Position numbers and translations under genes: made by a program
DNA from: Gelidibacter algens
Lineage (GTDB): Bacteria; Bacteroidota; Bacteroidia; Flavobacteriales; Flavobacteriaceae
Direction: 5' to 3'
NCBI RefSeq assembly: GCF_001678675.1
Contig: NZ_LZRN01000027.1
Location: forward strand, 1-59,076
Length of the DNA: 59,076 nucleotides
Part shown: in pieces, positions 11,025 through 19,261 of the stretch
Layout: each line of letters opens with the position of its first letter
Numbering within the stretch: position 1 is the stretch's first letter
Notes under the pieces: model-generated
Database searches by the model: none
Told to the model about the DNA's origin: nothing
What the model saw: the letters and a program-made list of their open reading frames with translations, nothing else

Positions 11025-11790
11025 TCAATTATTTTGTGGGACGTTAGAAACTTCCATACCTGATTTAAATCGCAAGAAGGGTGATGATTTCTTGATAAAG
11101 ATTTATAAAATTGAGCTATCAAAATACCAAGAGTTAGCTTCGAGCACCATAACCGTTTTGTCGGACTCTGAACGCAGTCGCGCGGATAGATATCACTTCG
11201 TAAAAGATAAAAATAGATTTATAATATGTAGAACGCTATTAAAATTCCTTTTGGCGGAACATATTGGTTTAGATGTCAATAAAATTATTATTGACATTGA
11301 CTCTAACAAAAAACCCTATTTATCATCTCATCCATCAGTTTTTTTTAATGTTAGCCATTCTGGAGATTATGCCGTTATTGCGATAGCGAAATGTCCCGTA
11401 GGCGTTGATGTCGAATATGTGAATAAGGATTTTGAATATGAGGAGATTTTACCAACGGTATTTAATCAACTTGAAATAGATAAGATTCAGAATAGTATAA
11501 ATAAACATCATACTTTTTATACATATTGGACACGCAAGGAAGCAATTGTCAAAGCCATAGGCAAAGGTATTGATGATGATTTAATAAAACTATCTGTCAC
11601 TGAAGGGCTGCATTCTGTACCACGAGCTTTAGTTGGTAATTTTGAAAAGATTAATGTGTTCAGCTTCAATATTAATCAAGATTATGTCGGAGCTTTAGCA
11701 ATTACAGAAGACATACATGATTTTGAGAAAATTATTTTTTATCCTTTACCCACTTCTGATAAATTGAAGTCCTTATTATTAAAACGCTAG
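11017..11790 (+). CDS. Sfp-type 4'-phosphopantetheinyl transferase
   Basis: Transfers the phosphopantetheine arm of CoA to carrier-domain serines, here presumably the three carriers of the two upstream synthases. The family motifs are visible: GVDVEYV in the middle and WTRKEAIVKAIGKG in the C-terminal half. Length (257 aa) is normal for the Sfp group. The GTG start overlaps the end of the NRPS gene by 8 bp, which implies translational coupling. A later in-frame TTG before IKIYKIELSKY is an alternative start, because many relatives begin near that point. Confidence 0.9.
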   Translation: MYSQLFCGTLETSIPDLNRKKGDDFLIKIYKIELSKYQELASSTITVLSDSERSRADRYHFVKDKNRFIICRTLLKFLLAEHIGLDVNKIIIDIDSNKKPYLSSHPSVFFNVSHSGDYAVIAIAKCPVGVDVEYVNKDFEYEEILPTVFNQLEIDKIQNSINKHHTFYTYWTRKEAIVKAIGKGIDDDLIKLSVTEGLHSVPRALVGNFEKINVFSFNINQDYVGALAITEDIHDFEKIIFYPLPTSDKLKSLLLKR

Positions 11791-11882
11791 CTTGGTATAC
11801 TTAGTTCGACCCACTTAAAAGTTTATCCACTTTAAACTACCCTATTTTTGTTTTGCAATTCTCTGTTATAGCCTCAACTTTT

Positions 11883-11926
11883 GAAACAAAGGTTACATCC
11901 ATTCTGCTCATTGTCTATTATCTTCA
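11883..11926 (+). promoter_or_regulatory. degenerate dyad plus -7 box (CRP/FNR-like site, copy a)
   Basis: GAAAC-AAAG-GTTAC (11883-11896) differs by one base from the GTAAC-N4-GTTAC dyad seen four more times in this window. It is followed after exactly 22 bp by TATCTTCA (11919-11926), a partial -7 box almost the same as the one before the SQR gene. The methyltransferase gene starts about 160 bp further on. Confidence 0.45.
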
Positions 11927-12089
11927 TATTCATTTAAAAATTAACCTTTCAAGAGAAGAGTTATTGTTATTAATCATTTACTCACAATAATATTTGACTA
12001 GTGATTTGACTTAAACTGCACAAAAGCCCTTCGAGATGAATCGTTTTTGAAATAATACATTTTAAGGATCCGATCAAAAATTCATACAA

Positions 12090-12731
12090 ATGGATACAAA
12101 AGAACATTGGGAAAAAGTTTATAAACACAAAAGTCCATACCAAGTTAGCTGGACGCAAGAAAAACCAGAAATCTCCTTAAAATTAATTCAGGAAAGTGGT
12201 ATATCAAAATCTGCTAAAATAATAGACATAGGCGGTGGTGATAGTAAATTGGTCGATTGCTTACTTGAAGGTGGATATAAAAATATTACTGTGCTGGATA
12301 TTTCTGCCATAGCAATTGAAAAAGCAAAAAAACGTTTGGGCAATAATGCTGCCAAGGTACAATGGATTGTTAGTGATATAACTTCGTTTCAACCTCCCAA
12401 TATGTACGATTTATGGCATGATCGGGCTGCTTTTCATTTTTTAACCTCAAAACAGCAAATTGAGAGTTATGTAGCAATTGTTAGTAAATCTGTAACGCAA
12501 AACTTAATTATTGGCACTTTCTCAAAAGAAGGTCCTGAAAAATGCAGTGGTTTGGAAATTTCCCAATATGATGACATTGGATTGACAAAAGTATTTGAAC
12601 ACAACTTTGAAAAGGTCAAATGTCTTACCGCAGATCATATCACGCCTTTCGACACCGTACAAAACTTTCAATTTTGCAGTTTTAAGAAATCCAATGAACC
12701 TAAAATTAGAGCTATACATAAGCAAACCTAA
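12090..12731 (+). CDS. class I SAM-dependent methyltransferase
   Basis: A 213-aa Rossmann-fold methyltransferase with the SAM-binding motif I IIDIGGGDSKL near residue 45, an acidic VLDIS at the end of strand 2 and a WHDRAAFHFL segment where motif IV lies. The substrate cannot be read from the sequence. It sits directly before peroxiredoxin and persulfide dioxygenase genes and behind a degenerate copy of the shared dyad, so a role with reactive sulfur or other small thiol-like compounds is plausible but inferred. Confidence 0.8.
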   Translation: MDTKEHWEKVYKHKSPYQVSWTQEKPEISLKLIQESGISKSAKIIDIGGGDSKLVDCLLEGGYKNITVLDISAIAIEKAKKRLGNNAAKVQWIVSDITSFQPPNMYDLWHDRAAFHFLTSKQQIESYVAIVSKSVTQNLIIGTFSKEGPEKCSGLEISQYDDIGLTKVFEHNFEKVKCLTADHITPFDTVQNFQFCSFKKSNEPKIRAIHKQT

Positions 12732-12771
12732 TTTCAAAATATTGACTTCGGTGCAATTAATACAAAACACT

Positions 12772-12815
12772 GTAACTTGTGTTACTGGCTAACACATTAT
12801 TATAGCTTAACTTTA
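12772..12815 (+). promoter_or_regulatory. GTAAC-N4-GTTAC operator and -7 box (copy b)
   Basis: A perfect dyad GTAAC-TTGT-GTTAC (12772-12785) is followed after 22 bp by TAACTTTA (12808-12815), one base off TAnnTTTG. The layout fits a CRP/FNR-type activator bound near -42. It precedes the peroxiredoxin ATG by 65 bp and overlaps no gene. Confidence 0.65.
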
Positions 12816-12850
12816 ATAAAAAGTTATACTAATAAAAAAATTTAATAGTG

Positions 12851-13513
12851 ATGGAAACAAATTTAGAAATGCAACAAGTAAATTCGATGCCGAGGATTGG
12901 CGATACTGCTCCAGATTTTGAAGCAGTCACAACAAAGGGAAAAATTAAATTTTCAGATTTTGCCAAAGATAAATGGATTGTCATGTTTTCTCATCCAGCC
13001 GATTTTACGCCTGTATGTACCACAGAATTAAGTGGCTTTGCAAAAAGAAAGGGTGAGTTTGACGCGCTCAACACGCAACTTTTAGGTTTAAGTATCGATA
13101 GTATCCACGCCCATTTAGGTTGGGTTCAAAATGTGAGAGAAAACACTGGCGTTTATTTTGATTTTCCTATCATCGCAGATATTGATATGAAAGTTGCAAA
13201 ACTATATGGAATGTTGCAACCTAACGAAAGTGAAACCGCTGCCGTGCGTGCCGTATTTTTCATTGACCCAAGTAAAAAAATACGATTGGTGATGTATTAT
13301 CCATTGAACGTAGGTAGAAATATGAACGAGATTTTACGCGTTTTAGAAGCACTTCAAATTTCAGATGAGTATCAAGTAGCCATGCCTTTAGATTGGAAAA
13401 AAGGTGATAAAGTAATTGTGGGTCCACCAAAAACATTGGATGAACTTAACGCTCGATTAGCAGACGATTCTCTCGAGAAAGTAGATTGGTATTTGGCAAA
13501 GAAAAATATTTAA
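12851..13513 (+). CDS. 1-Cys peroxiredoxin (Prx6 type)
   Basis: Reduces peroxides with the single Cys56 in HPADFTPVCTTE; no other cysteine is present, which marks the 1-Cys Prx6 class. The long C-terminal part (PLNVGRNMNEILRVL...VIVGPP) is also typical, and 220 aa is the usual size. I place the start at the ATG; a GTG lies one codon upstream. It lies downstream of dyad copy b and upstream of the persulfide dioxygenase, suggesting joint protection against peroxides and hydropersulfides. Confidence 0.93.
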   Translation: METNLEMQQVNSMPRIGDTAPDFEAVTTKGKIKFSDFAKDKWIVMFSHPADFTPVCTTELSGFAKRKGEFDALNTQLLGLSIDSIHAHLGWVQNVRENTGVYFDFPIIADIDMKVAKLYGMLQPNESETAAVRAVFFIDPSKKIRLVMYYPLNVGRNMNEILRVLEALQISDEYQVAMPLDWKKGDKVIVGPPKTLDELNARLADDSLEKVDWYLAKKNI

Positions 13514-13522
13514 TTTCTGACT

Positions 13523-13558
13523 ATCAGTCTCGGTTTCTAAAAGCCAAGACTGATTTTT
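13523..13558 (+). terminator. stem-loop between peroxiredoxin and persulfide dioxygenase
   Basis: ATCAGTCT (13523-13530) pairs with AGACTGAT (13547-13554), followed by TTTTT. It lies just after the peroxiredoxin stop and 33 bp before the next ATG, so it could end or reduce transcription between the two genes. Confidence 0.6.
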
Positions 13559-13591
13559 CATGAATTTTTGTAGAATTTAAAACTATAGCAT

Positions 13592-14923
13592 ATGGACATT
13601 AAACAATTTGAATACAAACCCCTCGCCCATTATTCCTACGCTCTTGTTAGTGATGGTAAGATGGCAGTTATTGATCCTGAACGTGATCCACAACAATACT
13701 ACACTTTTGCGAAAGCAAATAACGCTAAAATTGTTGCCATAATCGAGACGCATCCACACGCTGATTTTGTGAGTTCCCATCTTGAGATCCACAAAGAAAC
13801 CGGAGCAACTATTTATAACAGTGAAAAGTTGGGTGCTGATTATCCACATCAGGGTTTTGATGAAGGTGATCATATCACGTTGGGGACTATTACCCTTAAA
13901 GCCATCAATACACCAGGTCACTCCCCAGATAGTATTACAATTGTTGCCACAGAAGGTGATGAAACTGCTATTTTTACAGGTGATACTCTTTTTATAGGAG
14001 ATGTTGGACGTCCCGATCTTCGTGAAAAAGTTGGCAATATGAAAGCAAAACGCGAAGAATTGGCTGAAATGATGTACCACACCATGACCTCAAAGTTTAA
14101 TAAACTACCAGATGATGCTGTGGTTTACCCTGCTCATGGCGCTGGATCACTTTGCGGAAAAAATCTGAGCGAGGCTGCCAGCAGTACCTTAAGTGAGGAA
14201 CGGAAAAACAATTGGGCTTTTAAAGAACAATCCAAGGAAAAATTTATCCAGACTTTGCTCGATGGTCAACCCTTTATTCCATCCTATTTTGGATTTAATG
14301 TGGACATCAATAAAACAGGTGCCAAAGATGTAGCGGCTGCCATCTCTAAAATTCCATTCAAAGAAAATACCACTGCCACAGGACTTATTATTGACATGAG
14401 AAATGAAGTAGACTTTAAAAAAGGACATTTGGAGGGAAGTATTAACATACAAGCAAAAACAGATACTGAAAAATTCGAAACCTGGTTGGGCGCCATCGTG
14501 ACTCCAAAAGAAGCCTTTACCTTAGTCATCGACAGTAAAGAAAACAAGGACAAAATTTTGAACCGGTTAGCGAAAATAGGTTACGAAAAACAGGTTGCAC
14601 AGGTTATTACACTTTCTGAAGAAAACCTCGTGAATACGCCGAAATTGGATTTGAAAGATTTCAAAAAGAATCCTGACCATTATACTATTGTAGATATTCG
14701 TAATCAAAGTGAAATCAATGAAGGCAAGTTTTTTGAAAAAGCACTCGCACATCCTTTGAATACCTTGCGGGATACCGCAGAAAACATTCCGACAAACAAG
14801 CCTATTGTGGTGCATTGCGCCGGAGGCTACCGGAGTGCTGCCGGAAGCAGCATTCTTGAAAACGAATTGCATGGGATAACCGTTTATGATTTAAGTGATG
14901 ATATAGAACAATTTAAAGATTGA
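13592..14923 (+). CDS. metallo-beta-lactamase-fold persulfide dioxygenase with two rhodanese domains
   Basis: An ETHE1/Blh-like protein that oxidises glutathione persulfide to sulfite with a mononuclear iron centre. The metal motif THPHADFVSSH (His54, His56, Asp58) and GDTLFIGDVGRPDL are visible in the N-terminal 250 residues. Two rhodanese domains follow. The first (about 265-345) has no cysteine at its active loop and looks structural. The second has Cys409 in CAGGYRS and should be catalytic for sulfane-sulfur transfer. Length (443 aa) fits the fused family. The neighbouring peroxiredoxin and sulfur genes support a sulfide-detoxification role. Confidence 0.93.
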   Translation: MDIKQFEYKPLAHYSYALVSDGKMAVIDPERDPQQYYTFAKANNAKIVAIIETHPHADFVSSHLEIHKETGATIYNSEKLGADYPHQGFDEGDHITLGTITLKAINTPGHSPDSITIVATEGDETAIFTGDTLFIGDVGRPDLREKVGNMKAKREELAEMMYHTMTSKFNKLPDDAVVYPAHGAGSLCGKNLSEAASSTLSEERKNNWAFKEQSKEKFIQTLLDGQPFIPSYFGFNVDINKTGAKDVAAAISKIPFKENTTATGLIIDMRNEVDFKKGHLEGSINIQAKTDTEKFETWLGAIVTPKEAFTLVIDSKENKDKILNRLAKIGYEKQVAQVITLSEENLVNTPKLDLKDFKKNPDHYTIVDIRNQSEINEGKFFEKALAHPLNTLRDTAENIPTNKPIVVHCAGGYRSAAGSSILENELHGITVYDLSDDIEQFKD

Positions 14924-15369
14924 ACCTAAAAAACCCAATCAAGGACTATGTATTTGTAATGCTACAACTGCTGCTTTTTGTGGCATACGTTGTACCCTTA
15001 AAACTGTCCAACATATACTTACCCGAATGGTTAAACTATTCGGGTTTAATAATTTTAGGACTTTCTGTGATTTTCGGAATGGTAGCCCTTTTGCAATTAA
15101 ACACAAAACTCTCTCCTTTTCCATCTCCGGTTAGTTCTGGCAGGTTGATCACCACAGGAGCATTCCGGTTATCGAGACATCCCATTTACACCGCTTTAAT
15201 CTTTTCAGGGTTTGGATATGCTATTTTTCAGACATCGCTCTATAAGACAGTGATCACACTGATGCTTTTAATCCTCTTTTATTATAAATCCGTTTATGAA
15301 GAAAAGCTCTTGTGTAACAAATTTTCAGAGTATCATGATTATAAGAAAAGGACACGACGGTTTCTTTAG
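14920..15369 (+). CDS. isoprenylcysteine carboxyl methyltransferase (ICMT)-like membrane protein
   Basis: A 149-aa integral membrane protein with about four hydrophobic segments and the family signature TGAFRLSRHPIYTALI followed by a C-terminal E...Y.DYK..T pattern. The family uses SAM to methylate lipid or small substrates; the substrate in bacteria is generally unknown. The TTG start overlaps the stop of the persulfide dioxygenase gene as TTGA, so translation is probably coupled and the protein likely works in the same process. Confidence 0.8.
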   Translation: MNLKNPIKDYVFVMLQLLLFVAYVVPLKLSNIYLPEWLNYSGLIILGLSVIFGMVALLQLNTKLSPFPSPVSSGRLITTGAFRLSRHPIYTALIFSGFGYAIFQTSLYKTVITLMLLILFYYKSVYEEKLLCNKFSEYHDYKKRTRRFL

Positions 15370-15437
15370 AAAACTATAAACGTACATTTTGATGAGACCT
15401 AAGCCGTCTTCAATTTGACTAGGTCTATAAACATAGA

Positions 15438-15474
15438 AAAACCGCATCAGCTTTTAATTCCGATGCGGTTTTTT
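15438..15474. terminator. bidirectional terminator between convergent genes
   Basis: An 11-bp perfect stem AAAACCGCATC / GATGCGGTTTT with a 13-nt loop has a T run on the plus strand and a matching run on the minus strand. It separates the plus-strand sulfur operon from the minus-strand TlpA gene. Confidence 0.85.
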
Positions 15475-15492
15475 AATTCATTTGGTAACTTA

Positions 15493-16119
15493 TTATTTCA
15501 AACTTTTCAGGAATTTTTTAAATTCCTCATCGCTGTAATCGGCCATTCCCTTATGTGTTAAAGCGAGATTTCCATCGGCATCAATAATATACGTGGTAGG
15601 AATTGCAGAAGATTGATACATACTTGGGAGATTGCTTGCTGGTGCATAAATAGGTAGGTTGTAACCTTTTCGTTTGTCAAACGCTTTGGCCAGTTCAAAA
15701 TCCTGATCCAGTGAGAGCATTACAAAAGCCACTTCGTCTCCCATTTCTTCGTGTAATTTATCGATGCTCGGCATTTCGGCAATGCAAGGTGGACACCAAG
15801 TGGCCCAAAAGTTCATAAAGATCACTTTACCTTTCAATGCTTCCAAAGAAGATATATTTCCATCTTTATCAATCAACTTCAGATTGAAGTCTGCTTTGGT
15901 TGACGCTGGTAAATCGGCAGAGGTGCTTTCATTATGTCGCACCTCTGTAATTTCCTTCACATCCGGATTCATCAAACCTGTTGCTAATAATCCGCGTTGC
16001 GCAAAACCAATGACTTCGGTATGCAATCCTGTGGCGTATAACACCACTGCTACTACGGCGAAAACCCCATATTGAATCCAGGTTTTCTTTGTGTCTTTGC
16101 TTTTTTTATTCTTGTCCAT
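15493..16119 (-). CDS. TlpA-family membrane-anchored thioredoxin
   Basis: A 208-aa thiol-disulfide protein. A basic N-terminus (KNKKSKDTKKT) is followed by one membrane segment (about 12-30), which puts the thioredoxin domain (about 75-208) in the periplasm. The active site is WCPPC within NFWATWCPPC, and a cis-Pro loop (AIPTTYII) is present. It is the last gene of the DoxX-DsrE-SoxB-like operon, 11 bp after the SoxB-like gene, so it may reduce that protein or a sulfur carrier, comparable to SoxW. That partnership is inferred from position. Confidence 0.9.
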   Translation of the reverse strand: MDKNKKSKDTKKTWIQYGVFAVVAVVLYATGLHTEVIGFAQRGLLATGLMNPDVKEITEVRHNESTSADLPASTKADFNLKLIDKDGNISSLEALKGKVIFMNFWATWCPPCIAEMPSIDKLHEEMGDEVAFVMLSLDQDFELAKAFDKRKGYNLPIYAPASNLPSMYQSSAIPTTYIIDADGNLALTHKGMADYSDEEFKKFLKSLK

Positions 16120-16130
16120 ATATTTAATTT

Positions 16131-17789
16131 TTACTGAAATTTATAATCTGTTCCTGGTACGGTTGAAAAGGAATAAACACCGAGGTAATCACAATAAGCT
16201 CTTCCTTCTAAAACTGGTGATACGGGAGAATTTTTTTGGAGATATTCCTCAACCACTTCATGAATGGTATAGTCTTTAATCTCAACGTCTTTCACATTAG
16301 GCATTCTACAGAGATTATCGATGGGATCCCCTGGGCGCACACAAGCAGACACCGTATAGTATTGATCATCATTCATCGGTTCACCGTTGACTGTAATCTC
16401 CGAAATACGCTGCCCTCTATCATTTTGACTATTAAAATTGACTTTCATTCCTGAGAATCGGACCAACCAACCACCAAAGCGCTCGGTTGGGTTTTGGGCA
16501 AAAGCATTGTGCATTTCTTTTTCCAACCAGTTTATTATCTGTTTACCTGTAGCTTTTCCAGTTTTAACTTTTTCGTTAACAGGAAGCAAGTTCCATAGGT
16601 TTGCTCTTGTAATGGGCGCAAGTTTTCCATCTTCAGGAACAATGGGGTTACCAAAACGAAAACCATTTGAAATTGAGATATCTGCTCCAGTTTTCCAACG
16701 TGCCGCATCAGTAATCATATTATCCATAGGGTTTTCTACAGTCAAGTATCGGTAGATGGGTGTTTCTGTGTATCCCACAACGGTTTCTAAATAATCTTTA
16801 TAAGGCGCTTTTTCCTTATCCACAAGAGTTTGTATAGCTTCATTTGCGGGAAAAACTTTTGGATCCACATCAATGAGCTCATAATCATCGCCTACTAATT
16901 TGCCCTCTACAAAATGGAGTGTCAGTTTACCAACGAAAGAACCAAACGCGCCTGGTTCAGTAACCTTGGCATATTTACCTTGTATGAGTTCGCGGACTCT
17001 TTCATGGGTATCATTACCAAGCACATAATCTGCATTTTCGGCTATTGGATTATTGGCAAGTTCTAATTGCTTAAAAATGCCAATATGTGTGACCAGAAAA
17101 AGCACATCTATTTTCTCATTGATTTTAATGTCATCTACTATTTTTTTTAATTTATCATCAAGTCCGCTAAAACCAATGCCCTTGCTGAAAATGGGGTTTT
17201 GCCGGATTGGAACATCAGGATCGTTAAGTCCCACAAAACCAATACGAATGCCCTCAATTTCCTTAACCCAAAACGGTGGAAACAATGATTCCTCATTATT
17301 TTCATGATACATGTTCTGGGCAATTATTTGAGTGTCATATCCCTGCATCACATTCATCATGATCTCCTTGCCATAAACTACTTCCCAGTTTCCAGGAATA
17401 ATGACGTCATAACCCATGTTCTTAACTACATCTTGCATCACCTTACCTTCAGATAAAGCGGCATAACCACTACCTTGTATGAGGTCTCCCCCATCAACAA
17501 TGATGGTTTTATCGGGATTTTTTTGGCGTTCTTGATCAAAAAGTGTTTTAATGTTTGCAAGACCACCCCGCTCTTTAAAGACGATTTTTTCATCTTCCCA
17601 AAACAGTTCTGGATGCGGGTCCAACTGTCCATGAATATCCGCAGTTTGTAAAATGGTAATACTCAAGGTATCCTTTAAAGTAGCGTCTTTTGCCATGGCG
17701 TCCGATTTTTCAGTTTTACAGGCAACTGATAGTAGCAAGATCCCTAAAATGGATACAGTTGGCAAAATTTTTCTATTAATTGTTTTCAT
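16131..17789 (-). CDS. SoxB-like 5'-nucleotidase-family lipoprotein
   Basis: A 552-aa dimetal phosphoesterase-fold protein with a lipoprotein signal (LLSVAC, Cys24). N-terminal motifs are TADIHGQLDPH, VDGGDLIQGSG and GNWEVVYG; a later GNDTHERV is the usual GHTH-like block. A C-terminal 5'-nucleotidase domain starts near 340. Ordinary 5'-nucleotidases have GNHE. A tryptophan at this place is a hallmark of SoxB (GHWEFTYG), the thiosulfohydrolase of the Sox pathway, so I favour a SoxB-like sulfur hydrolase. It is flanked by DsrE/DoxX and thioredoxin genes with gaps of only 2 and 11 bp. No SoxYZ, SoxAX or SoxCD gene is in the window. A periplasmic nucleotidase is the alternative. Confidence 0.82.
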   Translation of the reverse strand: MKTINRKILPTVSILGILLLSVACKTEKSDAMAKDATLKDTLSITILQTADIHGQLDPHPELFWEDEKIVFKERGGLANIKTLFDQERQKNPDKTIIVDGGDLIQGSGYAALSEGKVMQDVVKNMGYDVIIPGNWEVVYGKEIMMNVMQGYDTQIIAQNMYHENNEESLFPPFWVKEIEGIRIGFVGLNDPDVPIRQNPIFSKGIGFSGLDDKLKKIVDDIKINEKIDVLFLVTHIGIFKQLELANNPIAENADYVLGNDTHERVRELIQGKYAKVTEPGAFGSFVGKLTLHFVEGKLVGDDYELIDVDPKVFPANEAIQTLVDKEKAPYKDYLETVVGYTETPIYRYLTVENPMDNMITDAARWKTGADISISNGFRFGNPIVPEDGKLAPITRANLWNLLPVNEKVKTGKATGKQIINWLEKEMHNAFAQNPTERFGGWLVRFSGMKVNFNSQNDRGQRISEITVNGEPMNDDQYYTVSACVRPGDPIDNLCRMPNVKDVEIKDYTIHEVVEEYLQKNSPVSPVLEGRAYCDYLGVYSFSTVPGTDYKFQ

Positions 17790-17791
17790 AG

Positions 17792-18214
17792 TTACAGGCT
17801 CAAGCTTTTATATCCTTTTTTCTGAAGTTGGAAATTGTAAAGAATGCCATTTTCAACCGTTATCATTTCCTTGGGTATTTTCGTCTTATCTACTTTGAAT
17901 TTATTGAGAGAAAAACCACAAGCCACTAATTGTACCCCTGCTTTTTCGGCCTTTTTTATAAACTCTCCCATTTTTTCGGAATCGGTAATATCTCCAATCT
18001 CCTTACCACAGATGATGATCTGGAAGTCACCAAATGCATCACCTTCTTCAGTCTTAAGTGCTTCTGCAGTGAGGATTATAGGTTGTAATTGTGCTACTTT
18101 TTTGGTAAGCACCACATAATTGTTTTTGCTGCTGTCCATTTGTTGTGCCTCAAGATTAGTGGCACTAAACAAGGTGAGCATTAAAAATAGTGAACTAAAA
18201 AGATATGTTTTCAT
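17792..18214 (-). CDS. secreted DsrE-family protein
   Basis: A 140-aa protein with a clear signal peptide ending near AQQ (about residue 25) and a DsrE-like core: ILTAEALKTEEGDAFGDFQIIICGKEI and VQLVACGFSLNKF. It has two cysteines (in IICGKE and ACGFSL) that could carry sulfane sulfur. DsrE proteins hand sulfur between enzymes; here it would act outside the cytoplasm. It sits 6 bp after the DoxX gene and 2 bp before the SoxB-like gene. Confidence 0.85.
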   Translation of the reverse strand: MKTYLFSSLFLMLTLFSATNLEAQQMDSSKNNYVVLTKKVAQLQPIILTAEALKTEEGDAFGDFQIIICGKEIGDITDSEKMGEFIKKAEKAGVQLVACGFSLNKFKVDKTKIPKEMITVENGILYNFQLQKKGYKSLSL

Positions 18215-18220
18215 TTTGAT

Positions 18221-18619
18221 TTATTTTAAAAGGTTATTGGTATCATTCAGTATAAAAAAAAGAAGTCCACCTAAAATTGCAATGTTTTTAAATAGTGGTC
18301 CAAGGGTTGTAATCTGTCCTACTTGAACCGTTAAAGTGATGGGAATTAACACCGCCATCAATATTATTGCCGCCCATTTGGTCTTATATCCAATAAGAAA
18401 TAGAAAACCCGCTACCAACATTACGATACCAGATAGGATGATGAGCCATTGCGGCTCGCCAAAAAAATTGGCGAAACCCGCAAAGTTGGCCTGCTCTATC
18501 CGTTGTGCGGTTTTTTCTACATTGAGCAAATGATTAAAGCCGGCTACTAAAAATATACCGCTTACCAAGATGCGCAATAGCTGTATGGAACGGCGACTGA
18601 TTAAAATTTTTGTCGTCAT
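18221..18619 (-). CDS. DoxX-family membrane protein
   Basis: A 132-aa protein with four predicted membrane helices and the DoxX pattern RILVSGIFLVAGFNHL...RIEQANF...FGEPQWLIILSGIVMLVAGFLFLIG. DoxX/DoxD relatives are subunits of thiosulfate:quinone oxidoreductase or membrane partners in oxidative-stress complexes. It is the first gene of the compact minus-strand sulfur operon, so a role passing electrons from the SoxB/DsrE reactions to quinone is plausible. Confidence 0.88.
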   Translation of the reverse strand: MTTKILISRRSIQLLRILVSGIFLVAGFNHLLNVEKTAQRIEQANFAGFANFFGEPQWLIILSGIVMLVAGFLFLIGYKTKWAAIILMAVLIPITLTVQVGQITTLGPLFKNIAILGGLLFFILNDTNNLLK

Positions 18620-18735
18620 TATTGAGATGTAAAAGAGATTGTTTGATGTTTTTAGAAGCTTACCCGAGCCTATTAGCTATAATTTTAGAGCTAAAGAACA
18701 CTCGCGAGCTCTCAAATTGAGTCCGTTAATAGAGG

Positions 18736-19113
18736 TTAGACTAAACGAGGCGGTGGAGAAACGCTTTCTAAGTAGCGATAATTTAAGCGTGATGGTACAT
18801 GATCATCCAAAACTGCAATAGGATCAGAATAATTGATTTCCCAAGTAAAGAGCTCTAAATGAAACGGCGTAGTACATTGACCGCTTAATATTATAAGCTG
18901 TTCTTGATGATGATCTTGTTGAGAAAAGTTTTGTGATGTCTCTGTGGCATCCACAGTAGCTTGCTTCTTACAATAGGGATTCACAAAAACGGTATCAGTT
19001 GCACTGAAGAGCGTTTTTAAGCCATGGGCATCTATAGCAACAAATTTTGCCAAAAAGATAAATGTCAATACGACTGCTATGTAAGTTCTAGTTTTCAAGA
19101 ATGTTGCAAACAT
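18736..19113 (-). CDS. small secreted or membrane-anchored protein of unknown function
   Basis: A 125-aa protein with one N-terminal hydrophobic segment (about 10-26), a Cys/His-containing middle (PYCKKQ, QQDHHQEQ, GQCTTP) and a C-terminal YLESVSPPPRLV end. I do not recognise the family. The ATG given here lies inside a perfect TATGTTTG -7 box placed 22 bp after a GTAAC-N4-GTTAC dyad. If that promoter is real, this ATG is not on its transcript and a TTG at 19098 would be the first usable start. The gene is 116 bp upstream of the DoxX operon and may share its promoter. Confidence 0.6.
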   Translation of the reverse strand: MFATFLKTRTYIAVVLTFIFLAKFVAIDAHGLKTLFSATDTVFVNPYCKKQATVDATETSQNFSQQDHHQEQLIILSGQCTTPFHLELFTWEINYSDPIAVLDDHVPSRLNYRYLESVSPPPRLV

Positions 19114-19150
19114 AAGTGAAAGAATTCGGCCGCTGTGTAACCTTTGTTAC
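19107..19150 (-). promoter_or_regulatory. GTAAC-N4-GTTAC operator and -7 box (copy c)
   Basis: The dyad GTAAC-CTTT-GTTAC (19137-19150) is perfect. Reading the minus strand, TATGTTTG (19114 down to 19107) is an exact TAnnTTTG box 22 bp away, the same distance as in the other copies. It points towards the small membrane gene and the DoxX-DsrE-SoxB-like operon. Confidence 0.65.
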
Positions 19151-19261
19151 CTAGCTGTGTTAAATTCATATTAAAAAGCAGCCCATAGTTACTATCGCTT
19201 CAATTACAGCAAATTAAAAATGTCATTTACCTATAGGATTGCACTGAGTCCTATCACTAAA

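Noticed and set aside
175-11790. Siderophore or flexirubin cluster
   Set aside because: No catechol or hydroxamate genes, no TonB receptor and no aryl-polyene ketosynthase set are present; the domains point to a short aminated peptide-polyketide.
16131-17789. Plain 5'-nucleotidase (UshA) assignment
   Set aside because: The GNWE block and the DoxX/DsrE/TlpA neighbours fit SoxB better, though nucleotidase activity cannot be ruled out.
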